This document shows positions 32,394-42,365 of a stretch of DNA of 64,000 nucleotides, in pieces; the first letter of the stretch is position 1, and each line of letters opens with the position of its first letter. A model generated the notes under the pieces. That model saw only the letters and a list, made by a program, of their open reading frames with translations. It did not search any database and was not told where the DNA came from. A program made the position numbers and the translations under genes. The stretch covers positions 4,535,792 through 4,599,791 of the forward strand of contig CM064573.1 in assembly GCA_032716605.1 (NCBI GenBank). Reading direction: 5' to 3'. This DNA comes from Paralithodes platypus (Eukaryota > Arthropoda > Malacostraca > Decapoda > Lithodidae).

Positions 32394-32548
32394 TGAAGCA
32401 GTGGTTGATGGAGGTAGGTTACCCAGGCTACCCAATTGGCAGGGTATGAATGAAAGGATTGAGAAGAATGAGGTGAAAGAAGCCATGAGTAAAGCAGAAG
32501 GTATGGATGGTATTGCTGTGGAGTGTATTATGAAGGGTGGAGATCGGA

Positions 32549-33594
32549 TACTTATCCTTATGTGCCTATTTTACGTTTAATATGAAGATAGTAACATGTT
32601 ACAACAATAAAACAAGTGGGAAAAGTGTTTGGATGGTGAGAAACGTGAATTGGCTAGTGAGACTATGCAATGTTTGCTTTGTTGTGTCAATGGTACCAAT
32701 AGACTAGATAAGTGCATGTATTGTACCTTTGTACAAAGTGAAGTGTGACTGGCACGAGTGTTCAAGTCAAATAGAGGTATTAATTAAATATCAGTTGTTG
32801 GAAAATTGTATGGCAGGGTGTTGATAGAAAGGATAATCTGTCTTTTTATTAATTTCATCACAATACCAAACACCTCCAATGAAATTAATGAAAGCACATA
32901 TGTGATCCACCAGGATTCGAACCCGGGTTATCACACACAGATTTTTAGACACCTTCACCATTACACCACCAAGACGGTTAAGGTTTATGCACACGCCTAC
33001 GACTTATTATCCATTCTCGAATACTGGATATTAGTCTAATCATGTTCATATTCCAACCGCAATATGGTAGCCTAATGTTTAAGTGAGAGGAAAGCATATT
33101 CAGGAACAGAAGGTGCAATAGGAGATAAGGAGTGCGGTGTTAGGAGGGGAATAGGGTGTGTGGATCAGATTATTGCAGTAAGACAGCAATGCAAGAACTA
33201 TTTAGAGAAAACTAAGGAGATATTTTGAGTTTTTATGAATTTGGAAAAAGCGTAAGCGTATGATCATGTGGATCGAGAAGCAATGTGGAAGGTGCTAAGG
33301 ATCTATGAAATTGGAGTACATTAAACGCCTTTCCCATATTTAACCTACACAGACCGGACCTGTCCAATAAAATATAATTACATTTTGTTAACCTCTCCAC
33401 TGCGCAGCCCCTGTAGTATACACCATACCGGTGTGCGAAGGTATTTACACTAATTCCTCACTAAAATAGTTATTTTACATTAAATATCATTAATACTTAT
33501 CCTTATGTGCCTATTTTACGTTTAATATGAAGATAGTAACATGTTACAACAATAAAACAAGTGGGAAAAGTGTTTGGATGGTGAGAAACGTGAA
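32549..33594. repeat. 101-bp perfect direct repeat
   Basis: 32549-32649 and 33494-33594 are identical, offset 945 bp; the unit begins TACTTATCCTTATGTGCC and ends GGTGAGAAACGTGAA. The first copy lies inside the RT region of element E, the second inside the TTAA-flanked cluster that interrupts it. Which copy is ancestral is not clear. Confidence 0.9.
32850..33045 (-). mobile_element. tRNA-derived SINE (third variant) in element E
   Basis: On the minus strand: a head with GGATAATAAGTCGTAGGCG (related to the head of the SINE at 7.6 kb), an A-box region GGTGGTGTAATGGTGAAGG, B box GGTTCGAATCC and a tail with TTAATTTCATTGGAGG. The head and tail relate it to the 7.6-kb SINE, but the tRNA part is quite different, as if two families exchanged modules. 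It interrupts RT coding after LIERI (about 32836) and before the GCVDQI region. Confidence 0.75.
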
Positions 33595-34436
33595 ATAAAG
33601 TAGAGCTGTTCAGTCATGAAGTTGGAGGAGAGAGAGACCACATCCTCCCTCCATCAGTTCTGGTGAGAGACTGGAGGTACTGTGGGCTACGAGTCTCTCT
33701 CCCTCCTCCACCTCCACCCTCCCTCACCACCTTGTAACTGGGTGGCGAGTTTTGGCGCCATAAATAAACCGATAATTACAGGAATAAGATAAAAATAGGT
33801 GATAATTGAAGGAGGGGCGGGGGGGGAAGGAGGGGATGTGGAGGAGTGATATGTGGCATGGCCGAGGGGCAAACAAAAAAGAAAAAAGTTTCAAGTGCTA
33901 CTGGGGGCTTTTAAAAGTTTTTTTTAAAGCCTTAAGAGTCTCCCCGGAGTTGCCCAGTAAAACCTCTTAACCCCTGGAGCCCCGGCTAGTTTTGTATTGT
34001 TTGTTCACCAGAACCCGGCCGGTTTTCAAAAAATGGTTTTATTCCAGAAACAATAGCGAATGGGTTAGTAATGAAGGAAAAACCACGAAAAACCGCTCAA
34101 AAAGCTTAAAGAATGGTCCTACAGAGCCCCCGAAAACTTATTTTACAAGAGTAAAAAATTGAAGGCAATTACCCCAAAAATCAGGTTATTGCGCGCTCAC
34201 ACGCACGCACGTGGACTTTGAGAGTTTTCAACCATCGGCACGGTTGTGTGGGATACGTATACAGTTCCCATACAAATCTGAGCTCTCTCGAGTGGCTACA
34301 CCTGAGGTTACGGTCGGAGCAATTAGGGTGACTCGTCAGACGCGTCGCTGGGGCTGTGCGTTACATACATCGCCGACGCGTCAGACGCGTCGCTGGTGCT
34401 GGACGGGTTAAGAGTCTCGATCCCTCAGCTGCCGGG
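33325..34436. mobile_element. TTAA-flanked insertion cluster
   Basis: TTAA at 33321-33324 and again at 34437-34440 borders the interruption of element E; RT coding stops before the first and resumes after the second. Inside lie the second 101-bp repeat, a GA/CT-rich palindromic patch (33620-33740) and the 437-bp piggyBac-type MITE. The outer ends do not form convincing inverted repeats, so the outer limits are inferred from the host element only. Confidence 0.5.
33971..34407. mobile_element. piggyBac-type MITE
   Basis: 437 bp between TTAA at 33967-33970 and TTAA at 34408-34411. The left end CCCCTGGAGCCCCGGCTAG matches the left end of the large piggyBac-like element (CCCGCTGAGCCCCAGCCAG at 47611). 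The right end reads, reverse-complemented, CCCGTCCAGCACCAGCGACG, compared with CCCGTTGAGACCCAGCAACG at 56099. Both also share GCGTCGCTGG subterminal words. No ORF. It is a non-autonomous relative of that transposon. Confidence 0.75.
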
Positions 34437-34861
34437 TTAAGAGCAGTCAAGAGTTTCTATGAAGAGAACAGAGCATGTGTTAGAGAAGGAAAAGTGAATG
34501 GTTTGAGGTACAGTATATGTAGGTCTGCGACGCGGTTGTGTAATGTCACCGTAGTTGTTTAAATTATAGTATAAATGGATGGTGTGGTGAAGAAGGAAGA
34601 AATGAGATCTAGGAGTAAAGGATTGGGATTAGTAGGAAAGAAGAGTGGTGATCAGGAATTGAATCAGTTGCTGTTTTTGCTGATGACATAGCGTTGGTGG
34701 CTGATTCTGAGGAGAAGCTAGTAAAAGACTTTGGTGTGGTATTGGGGAGGAGGAAGCTGAGGGTTAATGTCAATAATTTTGTTTCTATGTGAGAGAGGGA
34801 GACAAAAGGCAGAACTGCCTGTAACGAGTGCCTCCCCCATAGTTGAAAGTGACGGCCAAAA

Positions 34862-36130
34862 TCAAGGGACGTTCGAGTCAAAATGCCTGGACACACAGAG
34901 TTTGAAGCAATTTAAGTCATAGGAGGAAGGAAAGACTGATTCTGGGAGAGAGTTCCAGAGGTCAGCTGTTGAATAGAAGAAAGACTGAAAGTAACATTTC
35001 ACTCTTGGGTTGGAGAGTTGCACAGAGTAGGGGTGGAAATGTGTTGCAAGGCGGATACCACATACCTTATGTAGAGGAGGTGGCATACACTGGGAGACCT
35101 CTGAGGAGCACTGATTATTGTAGTACCGATAGAATAGCGAGATATGCAACACTGCGGCGAAGAGAGAGAGTTGGTGAGTGGGCGGGAATTAATGATACGA
35201 AAGAACTTCCTTTCAACTTTGTCTTGGGGGGATCCTCCCCACACATGTGAACAATACTCAACACAAGGATGAAACGTGCCCCTGTACAGAGCAAGAAGCT
35301 GTGCAGGGGTAAAGAACCCCTTGAGGCGGTTGAGCACACCCAGCTTCTGGGAGGCTGCCTTAGCAAGACTGGTAATATGGTCCTTCCAAGTGAGAGCAGA
35401 AGAATAAGGGATAGTCCGCTGGGAGTTCCAGATAGGTAGATAGATGAAGAAATTGGGTTTTGGAAGCATAAAAGACAACAAGGTTTTCTCTGCCCCAACT
35501 GGAAATAGTAGTTAGATCAGAAGATAAGTGTTGTATGGCTTCGTTACTTTTGTCTTTGAGGGATTACTGGCTGGGGCGTTCTGGAAAACTAATTAGGAAG
35601 TGTAAGGTAGAGTCGTCTGCGTATGAATGGATAGGACTGGAGGTACAGTTGAGAAGATCATTTATGAAAATTTGAAAGAGAATAGGAGATAGGACAGAAC
35701 CTTAAGGAACACCGGAGTTATTATGAGGAAGTGAGTGATGGTCGTCCACAACCGCAGCTATGGAACATCCTGAAAAGAAATTGGAGACAAAGGCACAGAT
35801 GGAGGGATAGAAACCGAAGGAGGGTACAGTTTAGAAATTAGAGATTTGTGCCAGACTATCGAGGGCCATCGATATGTCTAGTGCAATAGAAAAGGTCTCA
35901 CCGAATTTCCGAAAGGAGGACGACCAAGGGTTAGTAAGATACGGAAGAAGATCACCAGTAGAGCGACCCTTGCGGAAGTCATACTGGCGATCTTAGAGTA
36001 GATTATGAGAAGAGAAATGCTTAAGACATTTGGAAGCAAGAATAGTTTAAAATAATTTAGTGATACAAGAGATGAGAGCAATTGGACGATACTTGGAGGG
36101 TTGAGAGCAGTCACCCTTCTACAAGACCTG
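34862..36130 (-). mobile_element. LINE fragment (element F), RT and C-terminal region
   Basis: Minus-strand pieces of a non-LTR RT. 36114-35878 carries the fingers/motif A region in mixed frames. About 35735-35570 reads GSVLSPILFQIFINDLLNC and a HSYADDSTLHF active site in broken frames. 35481-34999 has LAKAASQKLGVLNRLKGF and LYRGTFHPCVEYCSHVW. 35152-34862 ends with STADLWNSLPESVFP and RHFDSNVP. Multiple frameshifts and 5' truncation. The clade is not resolved; it differs from elements A to D. Confidence 0.8.
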
Positions 36131-37009
36131 CCAATTCATCTTAGGCAAATAATTGAACTGGCTTGTTCAGCTTTTGCATGGGTATAGATCTTTGCATACT
36201 CAGGTGGTCCGAATAACTCCATTCCCTGTTTAGAAACCTCCTAGGGGGTCATATGGGGGTCTGACAAATTTTAGGGAACATGGTAGTGCCAGATTGCTCA
36301 CTGATCCCAACTTGTGTCCATTTTTTAACCCACTTCCCGATGTTGTAGGACACCAAAAACAGGGGTGGACACCCTGGCTCTATCAGCTGTGCTAGCAATC
36401 ATCTCTAGCGTAAACAAGGACCCGGGGAGCTCAGGATGTGTGAAGGATATACTAGGTCAACAAGACCGTCTGCCCCCCCAGATTTTGCCTCAAGTCACCA
36501 AATATTGGGGAGGTCATAAAACATCTTCAAATTGGTCTTTTTAACTTGATTATAGGATATGTTGTGTGTCGACCCATATACTACATTTCCCCCAAGTGTC
36601 CTTGAGGCAGTTTCATTATAAACAATTTTTTTTTTTGTGAAAATAGTGATTCAACACAAACTGAGCGGCCACTGAAAGTCACCACTGCATAGGGAAGAAA
36701 ATGGGCGGGTGCCAAACCCCGAAAAGGGTTGAAATAGGGGAGCTATCCCCCCGCCAAAGGCGGCTTTCTAGGGCCTTTCCTACTGATGCTGAGAGGATTG
36801 GGTTCTAGTCATGTGGTGATGGGCTGGTCTATCAGAGTGAGAACTGAGCAATCTCTGCCATACCCATAGCTTTCTCTGACTGTTCCTTTTACTTATATAT
36901 TTTCTAGATCTCAAGTGACGGCGTCTCTAACGTGGATTGACCTCCCAATCTACCAAGATTGGAAGCCAAAGCGTCACATTTTTCCCTTGTCCCTCAACTT
37001 TCTCTTCAT
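36131..37009. other. Unassigned interval
   Basis: No convincing ORF or repeat. A GC-rich patch (36700-36780) stands out slightly. Nothing supported. Confidence 0.5.
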
Positions 37010-37235
37010 AATTGCTGAGGGGCACAGGGCCCTGGGTGGGGCTTTGGTTTCCCGGGCATTTCCGCACGCTCCTCAAGCTCCCCGCCATGGAGTGGCTTCG
37101 GTCACCCAGGCTTTATTGTGGTCGGCGGAGAGGGTTCTGTGGGGGCGCTCGGTTATGGCCTTGGCCTTGCTCGGGGCCTTGGGGCTGTTCGGCCAGGCAG
37201 CTTGGGGAACAACAACAACAACAACAACAACAACT
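37010..37235 (+). mobile_element. 3' fragment of a LINE related to the 2A family
   Basis: The frame 36915-37322 reads VLWGRSVMALALLGALGLFG, then QAAWG and a Thr run from (ACA)n. The 2A LINE ends ALWESPIVAMAFLRDSGLFG, QAA, stop, GGGAACAACAAC. The same order of terminal coding, linker and AAC tail shows a related but divergent family, truncated to its last 200 bp or so. The upstream 150 bp are GC-rich and do not match the two full copies. Confidence 0.6.
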
Positions 37236-38114
37236 CAATTTTCTGATAGTGTTCGAACCTACAAATCTGGTACAAGGGGTAAAATGAGCTGCAAAATTCA
37301 TTTCTGTAATAAAATTCCATAATGTATCAATAGCTTCCATGCAATCATGCCCGCTCACTTTTTTTCAGACCGCCATAGGCAACAATGAGCGGGGTTCTGT
37401 CCGTAGCTTGTATCCAGTTATAATAGACTTATCCACTCCGGAACCGGGACAGCACATTTGTCATGGGTGATTATTTGCTGCCTTTATTCCGGTACTGTTT
37501 ATACTCTTAGATTCACGAAAATAACATGGTATAAGCTACTTTCAGAGTTCTTTTCAACTGCATAGTCGTAAAAGCACTATGTCTGGAAATGGACATCTAA
37601 TGGAATATTTTAAAATTCTTAGGGAACTGGCCTGTTCGGAAGCTCAAATTGGACGCCTTTGGCAGATTGTTAGGGAACAATGACCAAATGTCGGACAGGA
37701 TAGGTTTACTTGGGAAATCATGTTTTGACCCTTCACAACTGTATTTTTCTGTTAAATATAACTATTTTGGGTATACAAGGGTATTTTCTCATACTGAACT
37801 AAAATGTTTGGTTATTTTTTATTTTTGGCCAATACTTTTGTGAGAATATTTGTGTGATATCATTTATTAGTAACCTTTTCAATTTAGTTAACCTAAGTAT
37901 AATTATGTTGGTGAACACTGACACAGCCAAACAAAAATTATCTTCCTGAGACGTATTTGAATCTAACCTAACCTCACCCCACCAAGAACCCCACTTTCTA
38001 ATGATTATTCCAAACATATTTTTAGGTTAACCATTGCAAAATGCCATTTGTAGAAACTACTTACAATCTCAAGCTCCTATTTTTTCAGATAACTGAAATA
38101 TGTACTAGTCATCA

Positions 38115-38256
38115 CAATGTTCCCTAATATTAGTATCTCGGACAGGCCTGTTACAAGATAACGTTCCCTAAGAAGTCTCTATTCACAATGTTCCCTAATA
38201 TTAGTATTTCGGACAGGCAAGTTGCAAGATAATGTTCCCTAGGAAACTGTCCTGTC
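38115..38256. repeat. Two tandem 71-bp units
   Basis: CAATGTTCCCTAATATTAGT followed by a CGGACAGGC word and ACGTTCCCTA recurs at 38115 and 38186. Related words (CGGACAGGCCAGTTGCA, CTTGTCCATAATA) recur near 44520, 44615 and 46930. 37236-38114 has no gene that can be supported. Confidence 0.75.
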
Positions 38257-38484
38257 CGAATGCCAGGTACGGACTGACCTGAGTCAAGAAATGTTCCCTA
38301 TAGACCTAAAGCAGGCCAGGTTTTTCCAGATTGACACTAAAGCTACCAAATGGTGTATTTGTGTCCCAGATACATTAAAATAACATTTTTAGGAGTAAAA
38401 TTTGATGTTGGCTCTCAAGGCAAATAAGGCAGAAATAGGGCTAGCATAACCAACACTTTGCATGGTTATTATCTAATTAATCTA

Positions 38485-38580
38485 TAATTTTGGTAAAGCT
38501 TGCTCTATTTCTGCCTGTTTTATGAATAGGATAATTCCTTAAGAAATATCATCTTGCAACTGGCTTGTCCATAATAGTTG
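38485..38580. repeat. Dispersed repeat, partner at 46853-46945
   Basis: GTAAAGCTTGCTCTATTTCT, GCCTGTTTTAT and CATCTTGCAACTGGCTTGTC occur in the same order and orientation at 46853-46945, 8.37 kb away. Together with inverted GGACTGACCTGAGTCA words (about 38272 plus, about 46718 minus), they bracket the foldback cluster. Confidence 0.7.
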
Positions 38581-38699
38581 TGAATACAGACTTTAACTAG
38601 ATAGTGTGAGTTTGTTTTGTATTAGCCTCACTCTATCTTTGACAACAGCCGACTAAGCACCTCTCAATCCCCTCCGATCAGATCATCGTTATCGACCAT

Positions 38700-40240
38700 G
38701 GCCCCAAAAAGGATATAATAAAATATAAATTCTAAACAATTTTTATTTGTACACAGTTTGAACCAGATCCTTGCCCGGCTGCCCCATCTAGAGGGTCACT
38801 TCCATGCCAGCTTTCCCCATCCTCAGGGACATATCCCCACTTCACTGCCTCCTCGATGCCTCAATGCGTCTCTGACAGGGATGATGAAGTCGAAAAAAGG
38901 TTCACCACCAACTCAAGTTGAATAGCAGAATTTATTTTTGGTGAGTCGTCTGCCTGGGGGGGGGGGGGGGGGGGGAGCAGCCCGGCCAGGTAGCACCCTG
39001 CACCGTCTAGAGCTCGGCTTCGTCTGTATGCTCCGCCTTCTGCCTTGTGTTTGTACAAATAAAAACTGTTTAGAATTTATATTTTATTATATCCTTTTTG
39101 GGGGTTATATATTGATTATTTGCTATGTAGTCACCTACAGTATATCCTCCACTTTCTTAACTTTAGGATCAAGTGACCTAAAATTAATGGGAGTAACTGG
39201 TACTGTGGTGCTTCGTACTTATAATTCGTCGTATAGCTAGGTCATGCTTCGTATAATGTAAATCAGAAAATAAAATGGAATTTTTCATGTTTTTCTTTTA
39301 TTTGTCCTAGTTTTTACAATTGTATCGACAAATTTAGCTTTCTCGAAAAAAGATTGCTTGTAATTTTTCCACGACATCTTTCACCCACAAAAATGTAGAC
39401 CCTACTGAAAAAAGGTTCACCACCAACTCAAATACCACCAACTCACATTGGAAAGCAGAAGTTCGCCTAAAGATTTGTGTGTTAAAATCACGACAGGGAC
39501 CTGTACAGCGGCGACGCCGCAGCAGCCCGGCCAGGTAGTCTCTCTCTAGGTGGAGCAGCCCAACCAGGTAGTATCTCTCTGGGTGGAGCAGCCCGACCAG
39601 GTAGTCTCTCTCTGGGTGGAGCAGCCCGGCCAGGTAGTTCTCTCCTAAATTTTTGTGGGTGAAAGATGTCTTGGAAAAATAATTGACAACTCGATTTCTT
39701 TAACAGGACAGCGTGAGCGCGCTCATTGCTGCTGATTATGGGCAAGACGTTAGCTAAAAAATCTTTGACTAGAGAGAGAGAGAGAGAGACAGACACAGTG
39801 TGTGGCTGCGTGTGAGAGAGAGAAAGAGAGCGAGTTACACACTCTCTCTCTCTCTGTCATGCTTCGTATAATGCGTCGTATAGCCTAGGTCATGCTTCGT
39901 ATAATGCGTCTTATAGCGCGGCGATGGCTGTGACTCGTATCTGGGCAGGACACACGAGGCAGAAGGGCGGAGGTGTCCCGTAGCCACTTCGTTCTTAGTA
40001 AGAGAATAGGCTATCCATATAGTGCCTTACTAACCTGAATTTCTTAGTAAGAGAATAGGCTATTCATATAGTGCCTTACGTGCCTTACTAACCTGAATTT
40101 TTTAGTAAGATTTAGGTCACTCGATCCTAAAGTTAAGAAAGTGGAGGATATAGGTGACTACATAGCAAACAACCAATATATAACCCCCAAAAAGGATATA
40201 ATAAAATATAAATTCTAAAGTTTTTATTTGTACACCGCCC
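38700..40240. repeat. Inverted repeat set, AT-rich arms
   Basis: The arm CAAAAAGGATATAATAAAAT, running into AAATTCTAAAC and TTTTTATTTGTACA, is on the plus strand at about 38704-38756 and 40184-40237, and on the minus strand at about 39045-39110. The inverted match extends over about 39045-39183 against about 40105-40237. The stretch between includes a poly-G run (38957-38975), which may be an assembly weak point. Confidence 0.75.
39521..39642. repeat. 33-bp minisatellite, 4 units
   Basis: Unit AGCAGCCCGGCCAGGTAGTC plus TCTCTCTGGGTGG. On the minus strand it keeps an open frame of an 11-residue repeat (RERLPGRAAPP). Partner array at 40442-40597. No evidence of expression. Confidence 0.85.
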
Positions 40241-40441
40241 TCATATTATTTTAAGGAGCTTTCTCGAAAAAAGATTGCTTGTAATTTTTCCACAACATCT
40301 TTCACCCACAAAAATTTAGACCCTCCTGAAAAAAGGTTCACTACCAACTCAAATTCCACCAACTCACGTTGGACAGCAGAAGATCGCCTAAAGATTTGTG
40401 TGTTAAAATCACGACAGAGACCCGTACAGCGGCGACGCCGC

Positions 40442-40597
40442 AGCAGCCCGGCCAGGTAGTCTCTCTCTAGGTGGAGCAGCCCGGCCAGGTAGTCTCTCTC
40501 TGGGTAGAGCAACCCGGCCAGGTAGTCTCTGTCTGGGTGGAGCAGCCCGACCAGGTAGTCTCTCTCTGGGTGGAGCAGCCCGGCCAGGTAGTTCTCT
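40442..40597. repeat. 33-bp minisatellite, 5 units
   Basis: Same unit as at 39521-39642, with one extra copy, inside the second half of the segmental duplication. Confidence 0.85.
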
Positions 40598-40995
40598 CCT
40601 AAATTTTTGTGGGTGAAAGATTTCGTGGAAAAATAATTGACAACTCGATTTCTTTAACAGGACAGCGTGAGCGCGCTCATTGCTGCTGATTATGGGCAAG
40701 ACGTTAGCTAAAAAATCTTTGACTCAGAGAGAGAGAGAGACAGACACAGTGTGTGTGTATGTGTGAGAGAGAGAGAGAGAGAGAGTTACACACTCTCTCT
40801 CTCTCTGTCATGCTTCGTATAATGCGTCGTATAGCCTAGGTCATGCTTCGTATAATGCGTCGTATAGCGCGGCGATGGCTGTGACTCGTATCTGGGCAGG
40901 ACACACGAGGCAGAATGGCGGAGCACACAGGAGAAGCGGAGCTCTAGACGATGCAGGGTGCTCCTATGACCAGTGGTGTCCCATATAGACCAGTC

Positions 40996-41364
40996 AAAGT
41001 AGGGCTGGACTTAGAACAAATTGCAATAGAAGGTTTTTTGGCTTTAACTTGTTTATTAGGTCCCTCTGATGAACATATAAAAAGTCTCCAACTTTTGGAC
41101 ACCGGGAAAGTGGTTAATTTGCATAAATTCAAGATGGCCGCCGTCCAAAGCTTCAATTTACAGATAACTTTTTTCTGGTTGCTCCTAGACCCTATAAATG
41201 TATTACAAACAACGTTTTTTGGCTTTAACTTGTTTTTCGGTCCTCTGATGAACATATAAAAAGTCTCCAACTTTTGGACACCTGAAAGTGGTTAATTTAC
41301 AGCCAAAAAACCTTACAGCCAAAACACTTCTATTGCAATTTGTTCTAGGTCAAGCCCTACCTTT
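40996..41364. repeat. Foldback with an internal direct repeat
   Basis: AGAACAAATTGCAATAGAAG, continuing into GTTTTTTGGCT, at 40996-41043 is the reverse complement of about 41302-41364, which carries an extra ~14 nt. Between them GGCTTTAACTTGTTT..., continuing to TGGACACC and GTGGTTAATTT, is directly repeated (41033-41120 and 41213-41300, offset 180). Confidence 0.8.
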
Positions 41365-41673
41365 ACTGCACATTGGTCTATTACATTTTGCCTAGGCCTA
41401 TACTAACCCATCATTGTTTCTTGTTTCAACAATTGGTGCGACATCTACCGAAGCCATGGAAGAAGAGGTGGTGCATAATCTGCGGCATTTGCTCAAACAC
41501 GTTAGATGAAGGAGAAACAGTCAAGCTGAGGGCGAGGGAGCAGATACTATCAACAAGGCCAGTAATGAACGTGGAACGCCATCAATTACCGTGTCCGAGG
41601 GCCAACGGTGCACATTGATTGCAAAGAAGCATGTTTCGAAGCCAAATAGACTCGGGAAGAGGTCTGAAAAACC

Positions 41674-41773
41674 NNNNNNNNNNNNNNNNNNNNNNNNNNN
41701 NNNNNNNNNNNNNNNNNNNNNNNNNNNNNNNNNNNNNNNNNNNNNNNNNNNNNNNNNNNNNNNNNNNNNNNNN
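41674..41773. other. Assembly gap, 100 N
   Basis: Exactly 100 unknown bases, a conventional placeholder of unknown true length. It cuts the recombinase-gene paralogue on its right side. Confidence 0.99.
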
Positions 41774-42065
41774 TCGCTTTGGACTATTTACGATTTGGGC
41801 CTTTGTTTTCATTTAGAAGCTTTCTTGCACACTGCCACTGCAGGAGTATAGAATTATTTTCTCGGCCTTTCTCTTTCTTCAGTTGAACTAGTTCAGCTTT
41901 TTTCGTTTGTATTTGTTGGTCATAGAAATGATCAACAGTCCGTAAAGGCTTAATATTGCGGACACGTACGATCTCATTGTTCAGTTGTCGTCTATGATTA
42001 ATCTTGGAGCTGGTCTTTTTTCCCGTTTCATCACTGATATAAAAGCTAAAACTATCGTTATACAT
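41774..42065 (-). pseudogene. Partial paralogue of the zinc-finger/recombinase gene
   Basis: On the minus strand 93 codons read RRQLNNEIVRVRNIKPLRTV, then ILLQWQCARKLLNENKGPNR. They align with RRQLNKEIDRVRKTKTLRAI and LLQWQCARKLLYANKGRNRK of the gene exon at 61004-61623. The rest would lie in or beyond the gap. Its helical, Lys/Glu-rich N-terminal region precedes the zinc fingers in the full gene. Confidence 0.8.
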
Positions 42066-42208
42066 TACTTCTATAAAATCTAATATTGATGAGAAAATAT
42101 TCTTAACATCGCCATCATGTTCAGCGGAAAATATAGCTATGGTTTAGTATGTATGATAATACAAATATGTTATTTAGCCGGTTTCGGAAATATTGTGAAG
42201 AAAAGTGA

Positions 42209-42365
42209 CACATACCCCAATTCGCACCAGAAATATTTACGAATATTAATTGTATACGACAACCATTCACTATTTTGTTGTTGATAGATAGAAACATACC
42301 ACAATTTGCAGCAGAAATATTTACGAATACTAATTGTATACGATATAACCACTATACAGTAGCTA
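42209..42365. repeat. Two tandem 85-bp units
   Basis: ACATACC, then CAGAAATATTTACGAAT and AATTGTATACGA, begins at 42209 and again at 42294. The interval 42366-43300 has no gene that can be supported; 42790-42860 shows loosely repeated GATTCCTAGTGACTCC-like words. Confidence 0.75.

Larger units (their letters stand above)
27630..34800 (+). pseudogene. Ancient RTE-like copy (element E), in four pieces
   Basis: Plus-strand remnants in order. 27680-27830: endonuclease, with EEVEGFWEDMRDCLQGFEEN and LGDLNATVGHESVEGV. 28010-28230: linker, EEVCGKRRVGGRGIRKGSKW. 32440-32836: RT start, NEVKEAMSKAEGMDGIAVEC, then WLVRLCNVCF and SVVGKLYGRVLIERI. 33115-33320: GCVDQII and a degraded MNLEKA. 34441-34790: RAVKSFYEENRACVREGKVN and MDGVVK, with an out-of-frame ADD region. 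It is heavily mutated and interrupted by the 2A LINE, a SINE and a TTAA-flanked cluster. It is a different RTE-like family from copies 1 to 3. Confidence 0.8.
39335..40922. repeat. Segmental direct duplication, about 640 bp and 665 bp
   Basis: 39335-39970 and 40258-40922 share the order: AAAAAAGATTGCTTGTAATT, a GGTTCACCACCAACTCA-like word, the GGCGACGCCGCAGCAGCC start of a minisatellite, GACAGCGTGAGCGCGCTCAT, AG/TC runs, and the CATGCTTCGTATAATGCGTC tandem. The second copy has one more 33-bp minisatellite unit, which accounts for most of the length difference. Confidence 0.85.

Noticed and set aside
39240..39270. GCTTCGTATAATGTA resembles half of a loxP arm and spacer
   Set aside because: The second, inverted arm is absent, and the same word is part of a local repeat (39858, 39891, 40809, 45240). 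Chance similarity inside a repeat.
39488..40699. Protein with 11-residue repeats (RERLPGRAAPP) on the minus strand
   Set aside because: The frame follows from a 33-bp minisatellite; no conserved start, no domain, and the flanking residues are translated repeats.
41373..41673. Cys-containing ORF left of the assembly gap (CIICGICSNTLDEGE)
   Set aside because: Possible exon, but no family was recognised, no clear splice acceptor was found and the gap cuts it; not strong enough to call.
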